Shown: positions 1 through 8,049 of the stretch, one piece after another | How positions within the stretch are numbered: the stretch's first letter is position 1 | Layout of the letters: every line of letters begins with the position of its first letter | Source of the DNA: Natrinema sp. DC36 | Lineage (GTDB): Archaea > Halobacteriota > Halobacteria > Halobacteriales > Natrialbaceae | Direction: 5' to 3' | NCBI RefSeq assembly: GCF_020405225.1 | Contig: NZ_CP084472.1 | Span: 3,534,001-3,598,000, forward strand | DNA: 64,000 bases | Translations under genes and position numbers: made by a program | The notes under the pieces: generated by a model | Told to the model about the DNA's origin: nothing | Databases searched by the model: none | What the model saw: only the letters and a program-made list of their open reading frames with translations

Positions 1-76
1 CGAGCGAGGCGACGTCGGCGAGCGCGCCTTCGGGGTCGACGGCGCGCGCGCCGCCGATCTTGACTACGACAGTCAT
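1..76 (-). CDS. argB: Acetylglutamate kinase, N-terminal fragment (cut by window edge)
   Basis: Only the first 25 codons lie in the window. They read MTVVVKIGGARAVDPEGAL, the N-terminal beta-strand and glycine-rich phosphate loop of amino-acid kinases (acetylglutamate/LysW-glutamate kinase). The ATG at 76 directly abuts the argC stop codon (77-79), so the two genes are translated from one transcript. In the LysW-dependent pathway this kinase phosphorylates the gamma-carboxyl of the glutamate held on LysW, and ArgC reduces the product. The name rests on the N-terminal motif and the operon context; the rest of the protein is outside the window. Confidence 0.85.
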   Translation of the reverse strand, partial: MTVVVKIGGARAVDPEGALADVASL

Positions 77-1153
77 TTACGGAGCCCCCACGGGGTGCAG
101 CCCCGTAAACTCGAGTCCGGCCGTCTCCTCTAAGCCCAGCGCGACGTTGGCGGCGTGGACCGCCTGCCCCGCGGAGCCTTTCATCATGTTGTCGATCGCC
201 GAGAAGACGACGATGCGCTTGTTCGAGGGGTCGAGTTCGAAGCCGACTTCGGCCAGATTCGTCCCGGCAACCGCTTTGGGTTCAGGGTAGCGGTAAACGC
301 CGGAGCCGCCGGCGGCCATGCGGACGAACGGCTCGTCCTCGTAGCAGCCCCGATAGGCCTGCCAGAGGTCGCCCTTCGAGACCGGTCCCGAGGGGAAGAC
401 GTGATTCGTCGCGCTCGCGCCGCGGATCATATCTACGGCGTGGCAGGTGAAGGCGACCGAGGTGTCGAGGAACTGCTCGATCTCGGCCTCGTGGCGGTGG
501 CCGGTCGGCGCGTACGGACGGACGACGCCCGAGCGCTCGGGGTGGCTCGAGGCCTCGCCGCCGCCGGCGCCCCCTTCGGAGGAGCCGACTTTCACGTCGA
601 CGACGATCTGCTCGCCGCCCTCGAGAATGCCGTGTTCGAACAGCGGGTACAGCCCCAAAATGGTCGCGGTGGCGTTACAGCCGCCGCCCGCGATGAGGTC
701 CGCGCCCTCGAGGTTCTCGCGATTGATCTCGGGAAGCGCGTACTCGGCCCGCTCGAGGTATTCCGGAGCCTCGTGCCCGTCGTACCACTCCTCGTACTGG
801 GCTTCGCTCTCGAGGCGGAAGTCCGCCGAGAGGTCGACGACGGTATCGGCAATGTCGAAAAAGTCGTCGATCCGGCCCATGGAGACGCCGTGTGGCGTCG
901 CCGCGAACAGGACGTCGACGCTCTCGAGATCGTCGGGTTCGGTAAAGCGCAGGTCCGAGCCGCGAAGCGGCGGGTGGACGGAGCCCACGCTCTTGCCGGC
1001 CTTCGAGCGGCTCGTGACTTCCGTAATATCGAAATTTGGATGGCCGGCGAGCAGTCGCAGGAGCTCGCCGCCCGTGAAGCCGCTCCCGCCGATGACGCTC
1101 GCGGTAACGGTCTCGGCGTTTGCGTCCGCGCCGGTCTCGGTACCGACCGCCAT
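77..1153 (-). CDS. argC: N-acetyl-gamma-glutamyl-phosphate reductase / LysW-glutamyl-phosphate reductase
   Basis: 358 aa. It reduces the glutamyl-phosphate carried on LysW to the semialdehyde, the third step of arginine biosynthesis. The NADP-binding motif GGSGFTGGEL is at about residues 22-31, and the catalytic cysteine sits in AGGGCNAT (Cys159). The length is normal for the family, with about 15 extra acidic residues at the N-terminus. The start overlaps the argX stop by 1 nt (both at 1153) and the stop abuts argB, so the operon is very compact. The alternative lysine-pathway name LysY is less likely because argG and argH lie just upstream. Confidence 0.93.
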   Translation of the reverse strand: MAVGTETGADANAETVTASVIGGSGFTGGELLRLLAGHPNFDITEVTSRSKAGKSVGSVHPPLRGSDLRFTEPDDLESVDVLFAATPHGVSMGRIDDFFDIADTVVDLSADFRLESEAQYEEWYDGHEAPEYLERAEYALPEINRENLEGADLIAGGGCNATATILGLYPLFEHGILEGGEQIVVDVKVGSSEGGAGGGEASSHPERSGVVRPYAPTGHRHEAEIEQFLDTSVAFTCHAVDMIRGASATNHVFPSGPVSKGDLWQAYRGCYEDEPFVRMAAGGSGVYRYPEPKAVAGTNLAEVGFELDPSNKRIVVFSAIDNMMKGSAGQAVHAANVALGLEETAGLEFTGLHPVGAP

Positions 1154-2040
1154 CAGGCGCTCACCTCGAGTTCCTCGTCGGCCGCGGCGTCGGCTTTCGC
1201 CTCGAGCCAGTCGACGACGGTACCGGCGACATCGGTCTCGACGGCGCCGTCGAGGGCCTTGAACTCGACCGTGTGGTTGACCTCGTGAACCGTGTAGGAG
1301 TCACCGGTTTCCATGAGATCGACGCCGAGCAAGCCGCCACCGACGGCGTCGCTGGCCTTCTGGACGAGCTCTTTCGCTTCCTCGTCCGGTTCGAAGACGT
1401 CCGTTTCGGCGCCCTTGGCGGCGTTCGTGATCCAGTGGTCCGACGAGCGGACCATTCCGGCGATCGGCTCGCCGTCGACTGCGAGCACGCGAATGTCGCG
1501 GCCCGGCTTCTCGACGAACTCCTGGACGTAGAACACCTTGTGCTCGTAGTGGCCCAGCGTGGCCTTGTGCTCGAGGATGGCCTCGGCAGCCGACTCGGAG
1601 TCGATCTTGGCCATCAGACGACCCCACGAACCCACGACGGGTTTGAGGACGCAGGGGTAGCCGAAGTCCTCGATGGCTTCCATGGCCGTCTCCTTCGTGA
1701 AGGCGACTTTCGTCGCGGGCGTGGGCACGCCCGCCTTCTCGAGCGCGAGGCTGTTTTTCACCTTGTCGGCGCAGATGTCCGCGGTCTCGTGGCTGTTGAC
1801 CACGGGGATGCCGTAGGCCTCGAAGAATTGCGTGGCGTACAGGCTCCGACTCGTGGCGAGACAGCGGTCGACGACGATGTCGAGGCCGTCGAACGCCGCA
1901 GGGGCTTCCGAGATGTCGAAGGTCTGCTTGCGAACGTCGATCTTCGTGACCTCGTGGTCGCGCTCGCGAAGCTCGCTGAGCAGGAGTTTCTCGTCCTTGC
2001 GAATTCGCGAGTAGAGTACGCCGACGTTCACGCGAGACAC
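1153..2040 (-). CDS. argX: Glutamate--LysW ligase, ATP-grasp (RimK family)
   Basis: 295 aa. It attaches glutamate to the C-terminal glutamate of the carrier LysW, protecting the amino group during arginine synthesis. ATP-grasp signatures are visible: VLKPVVGSWGR near residue 135 and the Mg/ATP segment VHEVNHTVEFK near residue 253. The family also includes LysX, which uses aminoadipate; the arg context favours ArgX. The gene lies 79 bp downstream of lysW on the same strand and overlaps argC by 1 nt. Confidence 0.9.
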   Translation of the reverse strand: MSRVNVGVLYSRIRKDEKLLLSELRERDHEVTKIDVRKQTFDISEAPAAFDGLDIVVDRCLATSRSLYATQFFEAYGIPVVNSHETADICADKVKNSLALEKAGVPTPATKVAFTKETAMEAIEDFGYPCVLKPVVGSWGRLMAKIDSESAAEAILEHKATLGHYEHKVFYVQEFVEKPGRDIRVLAVDGEPIAGMVRSSDHWITNAAKGAETDVFEPDEEAKELVQKASDAVGGGLLGVDLMETGDSYTVHEVNHTVEFKALDGAVETDVAGTVVDWLEAKADAAADEELEVSA

Positions 2041-2119
2041 CTCTGCGTGGGGATCGCGGCGCTACGCGCTCCGCGAACCGGCTGCGCAGGGGACGGTGAA
2101 ATCGCGCCCGTCTGCAAGG

Positions 2120-2284
2120 TCACTCACCCCAGTCCTCTTCGAGCTCGGGGGCCCGCTCGAGGACTGGCGGCTCCGTATCGACGACTTCAAGCTCGGCTCC
2201 ACAGGTCGTACAGTCGACAATCTCTCCGACTTCCAGATCGTCGTGCAGGGACACCTCGGCCCCACACTCGACGCATTCGGTCAT
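2120..2284 (-). CDS. lysW: LysW-type amino-group carrier protein
   Basis: 54 aa, found by translating the minus strand by hand. It reads MTECVECGAEVSLHDDL, continues to a second Cys pair (DCTTCGAE) and ends in the hallmark EDWGE, whose terminal glutamate carries the substrate. The two CxxC pairs form the zinc knuckle of LysW. The protein is highly acidic and lies directly upstream of argX, as expected. The TATA-like CTTTAAGG at 2311-2318 is 27-34 nt upstream of the ATG and indicates a leaderless transcript, so this is probably the first gene of a lysW-argX-argC-argB operon. Confidence 0.95.
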   Translation of the reverse strand: MTECVECGAEVSLHDDLEVGEIVDCTTCGAELEVVDTEPPVLERAPELEEDWGE

Positions 2285-2310
2285 TGTACTCGCACGTGGG
2301 GGCCGGGATC

Positions 2311-2318
2311 CCTTAAAG
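2311..2318 (-). promoter_or_regulatory. TATA box of lysW operon
   Basis: CTTTAAGG on the minus strand, 27-34 nt before the lysW ATG. This fits the usual haloarchaeal leaderless promoter geometry. Confidence 0.6.
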
Positions 2319-2512
2319 CCTTCGAACTTAACAGCAAAATTATATTAACTGCACGCCACTCTACCGGTCCGTGGGGGCTACTTCACCGCAGGTCTACTTT
2401 GACATATCATCAAGCAGTTAATTCGTCCCCTCGCGGGGACCGTCGCCGAACCGGTCGAGCGACGGCCCGCGATTTCGCGGGTCGACCGGCCCGTCCCGCT
2501 CGAGTGAACGCC

Positions 2513-4018
2513 TCAGACATAGCCGTTCACCTCCGAACGGAGCGCCCCGCGGGCCGCCTCGAGCGCGTCGCTCGCGTCCGCGAGGGTCTCCTCGTCGGTC
2601 GCGAGCGCCTCGCGGGCCGACTCGAGCTGGGGAGCGACCGCTTCGGGCGCGGGACCGCCCTGCGAGTCGCGGCTCGCGACGCTTTCGGCCGGATCGAGCG
2701 CGTTCACGACCGCCTCGGGGTCGACGTGGGCCTCGAGCGACTCGCCGAGCACCTCCTGCGCGGCGGCCTCGAGGGCGTCGTAATCGGCCCCGCGTTCGGC
2801 GGCGATGGCGACCAGTTCGTGTGCGGTCCGGAACGGTAACCCGTTCGCCGCGAGCAGATCCGCGACGCCCGTCGCCGTCGAAAAGCCCTCGCCGGCCGCC
2901 GCCGCGAGGGTCTCCTCGTTCCAGTCGGCGGTGGCAACCGCACCAGCCGCAACCTCGCTGGCTTCCGTCACGGCGTCGACGGTCTCCCACGCGTGTGGCG
3001 TCGCCCGCTGCAGATCGCGATTGTACGCGCGGGGCAGCCCCTTCAGCGTCGTCGTCAGTCCCTGGACGCCGCCGGCCGCGTCGCCCGCAACCGCGCGGAC
3101 CAGTTCCAGCGTGTCCGGGTTCTTCTTCTGGGGCATGATCGACGACGTCGAGGAGTAGTCGTCCGCCAGATCGACGAAGCCGCGGTTTGCGAAGATGATC
3201 ACGTCCTCCGCGAGCCCCGACAGCGTCGTCGCGTGCGTCGACAGCGCCTGCACCGTCTCGAGCAGGAAGTCCCGGCTCGAGGCGGCGTCCATCGAGTTCT
3301 CGACGACGCGCTCGAAGCCGAGCAAGTCGGCGACGCGCTCGCGGTCGATATCGAACGTCGTCCCCGCGAACGCGGCTCCACCGAGGGGCGACTCGTTTAT
3401 TCGGCCGTAGGCCTCGAGCAAGCGTTCGGTGTCGCGGCGGATGGCTCCCTCGTAGGCCAGCGCCCAGTGGGCCATCGTGGTCGGCTGGGCGGGCTGAAGG
3501 TGGGTGTAGCCGGGCATGATCGTCTCAGTGTGCGCCTCGGCGACCTCGACCAGCGACTCGCGCAGCGCCAGCGTCGTCTCGATCGCCTCGAGGACGTCCT
3601 CGCGCAGGCGATAGCGGATGCAGGTCGCGACCTCGTCGTTGCGCGAGCGCGCGGTGTGCATCTTCCCGCCGTCCGCACCGATGCGTTCGATGACGGCGGT
3701 CTCGATGGCCTCGTGGACGTCCTCGCCGTCGGGCAATGAGTCGTGGCCGTCGACCTCGATCGCGTCGATCGCGGTCAGGATCTGACCGGCCACGTCGTCT
3801 CCGATAATTCCCTGCTCGGCGAGCATGACTGTATGCGCGCGGTCGACCTCGAGGTCGGCCGCGAAAATGCGTTCGTCCGCCGCGAGCGAGGAGAGGAAGC
3901 TCCGGGCGGGGCCGCCGCTGAAGCGGTCCCGGCGGACGACCCCCTCGTCGTCGGAACCGCCGTCGGTAGCGACGTCCGACTCGAATTCGGACCCGTCGTG
4001 AGCGCTCTCCTCGGTCAT
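2513..4018 (-). CDS. argH: Argininosuccinate lyase
   Basis: 501 aa. It cleaves argininosuccinate to arginine and fumarate, the last step of the pathway. The fumarase/aspartase-superfamily signature SSIMPQKKNPD is at about residues 292-302, MPGYTHLQPAQP at 168-179, and HTARSRNDEV near 121. About 26 acidic residues (rich in D, E, S and G) precede the conserved core. The ATG at 4018 was chosen because it lies 2 bp past the argG stop; the open frame extends much further upstream but only inside argG. Co-directional and presumably co-transcribed with argG. Confidence 0.95.
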   Translation of the reverse strand: MTEESAHDGSEFESDVATDGGSDDEGVVRRDRFSGGPARSFLSSLAADERIFAADLEVDRAHTVMLAEQGIIGDDVAGQILTAIDAIEVDGHDSLPDGEDVHEAIETAVIERIGADGGKMHTARSRNDEVATCIRYRLREDVLEAIETTLALRESLVEVAEAHTETIMPGYTHLQPAQPTTMAHWALAYEGAIRRDTERLLEAYGRINESPLGGAAFAGTTFDIDRERVADLLGFERVVENSMDAASSRDFLLETVQALSTHATTLSGLAEDVIIFANRGFVDLADDYSSTSSIMPQKKNPDTLELVRAVAGDAAGGVQGLTTTLKGLPRAYNRDLQRATPHAWETVDAVTEASEVAAGAVATADWNEETLAAAAGEGFSTATGVADLLAANGLPFRTAHELVAIAAERGADYDALEAAAQEVLGESLEAHVDPEAVVNALDPAESVASRDSQGGPAPEAVAPQLESAREALATDEETLADASDALEAARGALRSEVNGYV

Positions 4019-4020
4019 GA

Positions 4021-5253
4021 TTACTCGTCGTCTCCGCTCCCGTCGGTCGCGAGTTCGACTTCCTCGTCGGCCGCGTTCGCGGCGATCGCCTCGTTCGCGA
4101 GGCGGCGCTGGAAGCCGTGGTACTTCGCGACGCCGGTGGCGTCCTCCTGTTTGATCTTGCCGACCGTCTCCGTGTCGAAGGAGGCGTGCTCGGCCGAGTA
4201 GGCCGCGAACTTGCTGTCGCGGGCGACAGGCCGGGCCTGTCCACCCTCGAAGCGGATCGTGACGGTACCGGTGACGCGCTTTTGCGTCTCCGCGATGAAG
4301 CCCTCGAGCGCGCTCACGAGCGGTGCGTCGATCAGGCCCTCGTAGCCTTTCTGGGACCACTGCTGGTCGATCTGGTTCTTGAACTGACGCTCCTCCTGCG
4401 TGAGGACGAGCCCCTCGAGGGCCTCGTGGGCGTTGAGCAGCGTCGTCGCGGCCGGGTGCTCGTAGTTCTCGCGAACCTTTAACCCGAGCATGCGGTCTTC
4501 CATCGTGTCCGTGCGTCCGACGCCGTAGCTCCCGGCGAGTTCGTTCAGGGACTCGATGAGTGCGACCGGCTCGTGTTCCTCGCCATCGACGGCGACGGGG
4601 TAGCCTTCCTCGAAGGTGATCTCGATCTCCTCGGTCTCGCTACCGGGCTCGTCGGTCCACTCGTAGATGTCCCGCGGCGGGACGTAGTTGGGGTCCTCGA
4701 GGTCGTCGCCCTCGACGGAGCGGCTCCAGATGTTGGTGTCGATCGACCAGTCGCCGCCGCTGCCGCCCTCGACGGGCAGGTCTCGCTCCGCAGCGTACTC
4801 CTGCTCCCACTCGCGGGTGAGTCCGAGTTCGCGAACGGGGGCGATGACTTCGAGGTCCGAACTGCGCCAGACGGCCTCGAAGCGGAGTTGGTCGTTGCCC
4901 TTGCCCGTACAGCCGTGGGCGATGCCGGTACAGTTCTGTTCCTCCGCGACCTCGAGGATCGCCTCCGCGATCACCGGACGGGCGAGCGCCGTTCCCAGCG
5001 GGTAGCCCTGATAGGTCGCGTTCGCGCGAACGCTCTCGAGACAGAGTTGCGCGAATTCCTCTCGCGCGTCGACGACGTAATGGTCCAGGCCGAGCGCTTC
5101 GGCGGTTTCTTCGGCTTCGTCGAACTCTTCGGCCGGCTGGCCGACGTCGACCGTGACGCCGATCACGTCGTCGTATCCGTATTCTTCCTCGAGCAGCGGG
5201 ACACAGACAGTCGTGTCCAGGCCGCCCGAAAACGCAAGTGCCACGCGTGTCAT
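4021..5253 (-). CDS. argG: Argininosuccinate synthase
   Basis: 410 aa. It joins citrulline and aspartate using ATP. The N-type ATP-pyrophosphatase loop SGGLDT is at residues 9-14, and GCTGKGNDQLRFE and YEHPAATTLLNAH are typical of the family. An in-frame GTG lies 21 nt upstream, but the ATG at 5253 is preferred: it begins the conserved MTRVALAFSGG, and a TATA-like CTTAAG at 5283-5288 sits 30-35 nt upstream, as in a leaderless message. First gene of an argG-argH unit. Confidence 0.95.
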   Translation of the reverse strand: MTRVALAFSGGLDTTVCVPLLEEEYGYDDVIGVTVDVGQPAEEFDEAEETAEALGLDHYVVDAREEFAQLCLESVRANATYQGYPLGTALARPVIAEAILEVAEEQNCTGIAHGCTGKGNDQLRFEAVWRSSDLEVIAPVRELGLTREWEQEYAAERDLPVEGGSGGDWSIDTNIWSRSVEGDDLEDPNYVPPRDIYEWTDEPGSETEEIEITFEEGYPVAVDGEEHEPVALIESLNELAGSYGVGRTDTMEDRMLGLKVRENYEHPAATTLLNAHEALEGLVLTQEERQFKNQIDQQWSQKGYEGLIDAPLVSALEGFIAETQKRVTGTVTIRFEGGQARPVARDSKFAAYSAEHASFDTETVGKIKQEDATGVAKYHGFQRRLANEAIAANAADEEVELATDGSGDDE

Positions 5254-5282
5254 ATCGTACTCGAGTAAACCCACAGGACGGA

Positions 5283-5288
5283 CTTAAG
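5283..5288 (-). promoter_or_regulatory. Candidate TATA box of argG
   Basis: CTTAAG centred about 32 nt before the argG ATG, in an otherwise G+C-rich stretch. Confidence 0.45.
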
Positions 5289-5400
5289 CCCGTTGGTTTC
5301 AATTCCGAAAATAAATGAGAGAGGCGCTGCTAACCGAAAATTCTGCAGTTTCGGGAACGGTGGAACGATCCGGGGACGTGGGGTGAAATAAAGAGTGGGC

Positions 5401-5484
5401 TCAAAGGGCCCGTCGCGGTCGCCGCCGAGCGAGGGTCCCGTCGGTACCGAGAACGGCGAACGTCGTGCCGACGGAGTGGCTCAT
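5401..5484 (-). CDS. Possible 27-aa leaderless small protein
   Basis: The frame reads MSHSVGTTFAVLGTDGTLA and then an Arg-rich tail, RRRPRRAL. The only support is promoter geometry: a minus-strand GGATTTAAGG whose ATTTAA core (5511-5516) lies 27-32 nt before the ATG. No family is recognised. The transcript could equally be a small non-coding RNA. Confidence 0.25.
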   Translation of the reverse strand: MSHSVGTTFAVLGTDGTLARRRPRRAL

Positions 5485-5693
5485 CGGTCGAACACTGTAG
5501 ATCCACAGCCTTAAATCCTACTACATCGCGCTCCCACCGGTCAGTACCACGACACGCGGCCGATCTCGAAGCGGGAAATGACGTTAGATAAAATGGGAAA
5601 ACAGCTGTCACGCTCGCGAGACCAACGACTGGGATCAGTATCGTTGTGGACGGAACGACCGGTTTGTGGGGGTGTTAATTGCAGAGTAGAGTG

Positions 5694-5966
5694 TCCTGCT
5701 ACCGTGGCAGCAGGGAATCGCCACGCCCTCCCCAGCCGATTTCTGCTCACGGGCGCGAAGCGCCCGTTCGCATGGTTCGCGGAACCTCCGGTTCCGCGCT
5801 AACGCTCGCTCCCTTCGGTCGCTCACTCATCCCTCGCGCAGCGTCGTGCCGCGGTTTACGGTGGTTCGCGGCTCCCTCCGGACACCGCTCACACCATCGA
5901 GGCCGTCACTTCGTTCAGGCCTCGCAGTTCACCGCGGCACAGCGCGCGCCACCGCATGCCGGTTGA
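5694..5966 (+). repeat. Dispersed intergenic repeat, copy 1
   Basis: The conserved head has a short hairpin (GTGGC ... GCCAC around GGAATC) followed by CCTCCCCAGCCGATT; the tail is GGCACAGCGCGCGCCACCGC. This copy is the longest: its middle carries two extra perfect hairpins, CGGGCGC-GAA-GCGCCCG and GCGGAACC-TCC-GGTTCCGC. Copies 2 and 3 lie at 12576-12727 and 62142-62343 in the same orientation. Confidence 0.75.
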
Positions 5967-6026
5967 TCGGGTCCGGAGTGAGGCAGCGGTCTCCTCGAGA
6001 GAGCGAGAAGACGATAGATGCGGCGG

Positions 6027-7190
6027 CTACCGACCCGACTCGTCTTCGGGCAGCGCAAGCACGTTCTCCCGGCCGATCCGGAACACGTCGATCTCGTCGT
6101 CCTCGCGCAGGTCGCCGACGACCTGGCTCGTCTTGGCCTCGGTCCACTCCAGTTCCGAGACGACCTCCTGTTGTTTCACCCGGCCGCCGCGTCGCTCGAG
6201 CAGGAGCAGGACCCGCTCCTCGTTACTCAGTAGTTCCGGCGGGGGCCCGTCCGGCGAGCCATCGTCGGACGGACTCGAGTCGACATCGGTCGAGCCGTCG
6301 GTTCGCCACGCCTTGTCGGAGCCGGCGTCGGTCCCTTCACCGCCGGGGCTGTTTCGCCCGACCAGCCAGCCAACGACGCCGACGGTCGCCAGCAGCGCCA
6401 GCGCGAGGAGGACGATCACCCACGGCATCGCCGGTCCCTCGTCGGACGGGGGCTGCTCCGCGCTCGAGTTCGAGTCGCTGTTCTTGGCGAGTACGACCCG
6501 GGGTTGGTCGTCGGTGAACGAGTCACCCTGCCACGAGACGGATCCCTCCGCCGGCTCGCTCGGTGACGGGTCGATCTGGGGTTCGCCCTCGCTCTCGTAG
6601 ACGGTGTACTCGTCCGGCCAGTGGAACTGCAACGTCGTTCCGTCATCCAGCGTGAATCCGGACAGTGCGGTACCCGCCTTGATCCGGTTAATCTCGACGA
6701 GCGCGAAGTCCGACCACTCGAAGGAGACTTTCACGTGGCCGATCTCCCGCGGTTGAGCGTCCTCCTCAGTGGTAACGGACAGGCCCGAAATGTTCATCTC
6801 CCGGTTCGTCCGGTTCTGTCCCTTCTCGAGGGTGTCGTTCCAACTGTCTCGCTCCTCCTCGACGTACCGCTCCGTGTCGTTCGAGACACTCTCGTTCAGC
6901 GTCTCCCAATCCGCCGTCGAATTGTTCTCGCCGTAGAGATCGAACTGGTAGTCGGCGATCACCCGCGCGGAGCCGTTTTCGGCGATGAAAACGTCGATAT
7001 GGATCCGATCGGCGTCCTCGAGTTGCACGCTCTCGTTCGAGTCCGTCTCGGTGCCGTCCGGTCCGTCCTGTAGCGCCGCTCGTTGTGCCCCGGTGTCAGC
7101 CGCCACAGCGAACGGCACCGAGACGAGCGCGAGCGAACACGCGACCACCACGAGCACGCAAATCAGGGCTCGTAGCCCCCTCACGTCCAT
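6027..7190 (-). CDS. Membrane-anchored winged-helix regulator (DUF7345/DUF7343-type)
   Basis: 387 aa. The order is: N-terminal signal or anchor (about 1-30, LICVLVVVACSLALVSVPFAVAA); an acidic extracellular beta-rich domain that begins IHIDVFIAENGSA; one transmembrane helix (about 293-317, WVIVLLALALLATVGVVGWL); a disordered acidic linker; and a C-terminal winged helix, NEERVLLLLERRGGRVKQQE to NVLAL. This layout suggests a one-component sensor that reads the cell exterior and binds DNA inside. The ATG at 7190 was chosen because the signal sequence follows it; 21 upstream in-frame codons are basic and unlike a coding start. Target genes are unknown. Confidence 0.75.
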   Translation of the reverse strand: MDVRGLRALICVLVVVACSLALVSVPFAVAADTGAQRAALQDGPDGTETDSNESVQLEDADRIHIDVFIAENGSARVIADYQFDLYGENNSTADWETLNESVSNDTERYVEEERDSWNDTLEKGQNRTNREMNISGLSVTTEEDAQPREIGHVKVSFEWSDFALVEINRIKAGTALSGFTLDDGTTLQFHWPDEYTVYESEGEPQIDPSPSEPAEGSVSWQGDSFTDDQPRVVLAKNSDSNSSAEQPPSDEGPAMPWVIVLLALALLATVGVVGWLVGRNSPGGEGTDAGSDKAWRTDGSTDVDSSPSDDGSPDGPPPELLSNEERVLLLLERRGGRVKQQEVVSELEWTEAKTSQVVGDLREDDEIDVFRIGRENVLALPEDESGR

Positions 7191-7275
7191 TATGGGAACA
7201 TGCCGTGGCCGTCTAAATAGGTCTTTCCGACCGCGGGAGCGATGGTTTTTCACACAGTCAGCCGAACGTGAGTGT

Positions 7276-7470
7276 ATGATCGACTCACGCGGTGAACTCG
7301 AGGTCGAAACGCTCCTGAAGATCGTCCTCGGACTGATCGCCGTTTTGCTCGTCCTCGAGATTCTCGGGGCGGTGATCGGTAGTATCGCAGGGCTGCTCGG
7401 TCCGTTCTTTATACTCGTTCAGCTCGGGATCGCGGTCCTGATCGTCCTCTGGTTGCTCGATCGAATCTAA
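7276..7470 (+). CDS. Small two-helix membrane protein (DUF7554-like)
   Basis: 64 aa, almost entirely hydrophobic after a short acidic start (MIDSRGELEVETLLK). It has two membrane segments, about residues 15-36 and 41-61, and ends WLLDRI. It resembles a small conserved haloarchaeal family that I recall as DUF7554; no function is known. It is divergent from the membrane regulator upstream (start-to-start gap about 85 bp), so the two may share a control region. Confidence 0.7.
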   Translation: MIDSRGELEVETLLKIVLGLIAVLLVLEILGAVIGSIAGLLGPFFILVQLGIAVLIVLWLLDRI

Positions 7471-7538
7471 ACCGGCGACGCGACGGTCGCTTGCGAGACC
7501 ATCAGACTGATAGCCACACCGGCCTACTATCCACCGAA

Positions 7539-8039
7539 GTGTACAGCGTCAACGTTCCGGTTCCCGGTCGCGTCCGCCAGCTCGCGAACCGGCTCCACCC
7601 GGACCTCGTCGGATTCGAGACCATCCGCGAGGACCACTCGTGTCTCCTCAAGCGCCTCGGCGAGGCCGACCACGTCGCCCAGCTCCAGCACCGCGCCCAC
7701 CGCACGCTCGAGGGTGCCCCCGCAGTCGAAGCCGAAATCACGGCCATCGACTACTTCGCGGACCCGCCGCTGGGGTCGGCACCGGTCGTCTATCTGGCCG
7801 TCGAGAGTCCCGGCCTCGAGACCATTCACGCCGACCTCACCGAGGCTTTCGAGACGGTCGACGGACTCGAAGGGAGGGATTACGTCCCGCACGTGACGCT
7901 CGCCCGCGGCGGCGACCTCGAGACCGCACAGCGGTTGGCCGACCGCGAGATCGACCCGATCCGGTGGACAGTCAGCGGACTCGAGTTCTGGGACGGAACC
8001 TACAAGCTGCCGGTGAGTCGGATCTCGCTTCCCGCCTGA
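7539..8039 (+). CDS. 2'-5' RNA ligase family / 2H phosphoesterase
   Basis: 166 aa. The second 2H motif is clear (YVPHVTLARGG, about residues 112-122). The first appears as DHSCLLKR, with Cys where the family usually has Thr or Ser two residues after the His. Proteins of this fold act on cyclic phosphate or 2'-5' linkages in RNA; the substrate here is unknown. The start is taken as the GTG at 7539, giving VYSVNVPVPG; the upstream in-frame codons look non-coding. Tail to tail with the helicase (10 bp gap). Confidence 0.75.
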   Translation: MYSVNVPVPGRVRQLANRLHPDLVGFETIREDHSCLLKRLGEADHVAQLQHRAHRTLEGAPAVEAEITAIDYFADPPLGSAPVVYLAVESPGLETIHADLTEAFETVDGLEGRDYVPHVTLARGGDLETAQRLADREIDPIRWTVSGLEFWDGTYKLPVSRISLPA

Positions 8040-8049
8040 CTCGAGTCGG

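Larger units (their letters stand above)
5254..6026. other. 773-bp intergenic region with a repeat and a possible tiny gene
   Basis: There is no convincing conventional gene. The left part (5401-5520) holds a tiny minus-strand open frame with a well-placed TATA box. The right part (5694-5966) is copy 1 of a dispersed intergenic repeat. The remainder shows nothing recognisable. Confidence 0.7.

Noticed and set aside
5330-5611. 93-codon minus-strand frame in the 5.3-6.0 kb intergenic region
   Set aside because: Mixed basic/polar composition unlike haloarchaeal proteins, no family resemblance, no promoter at its start.
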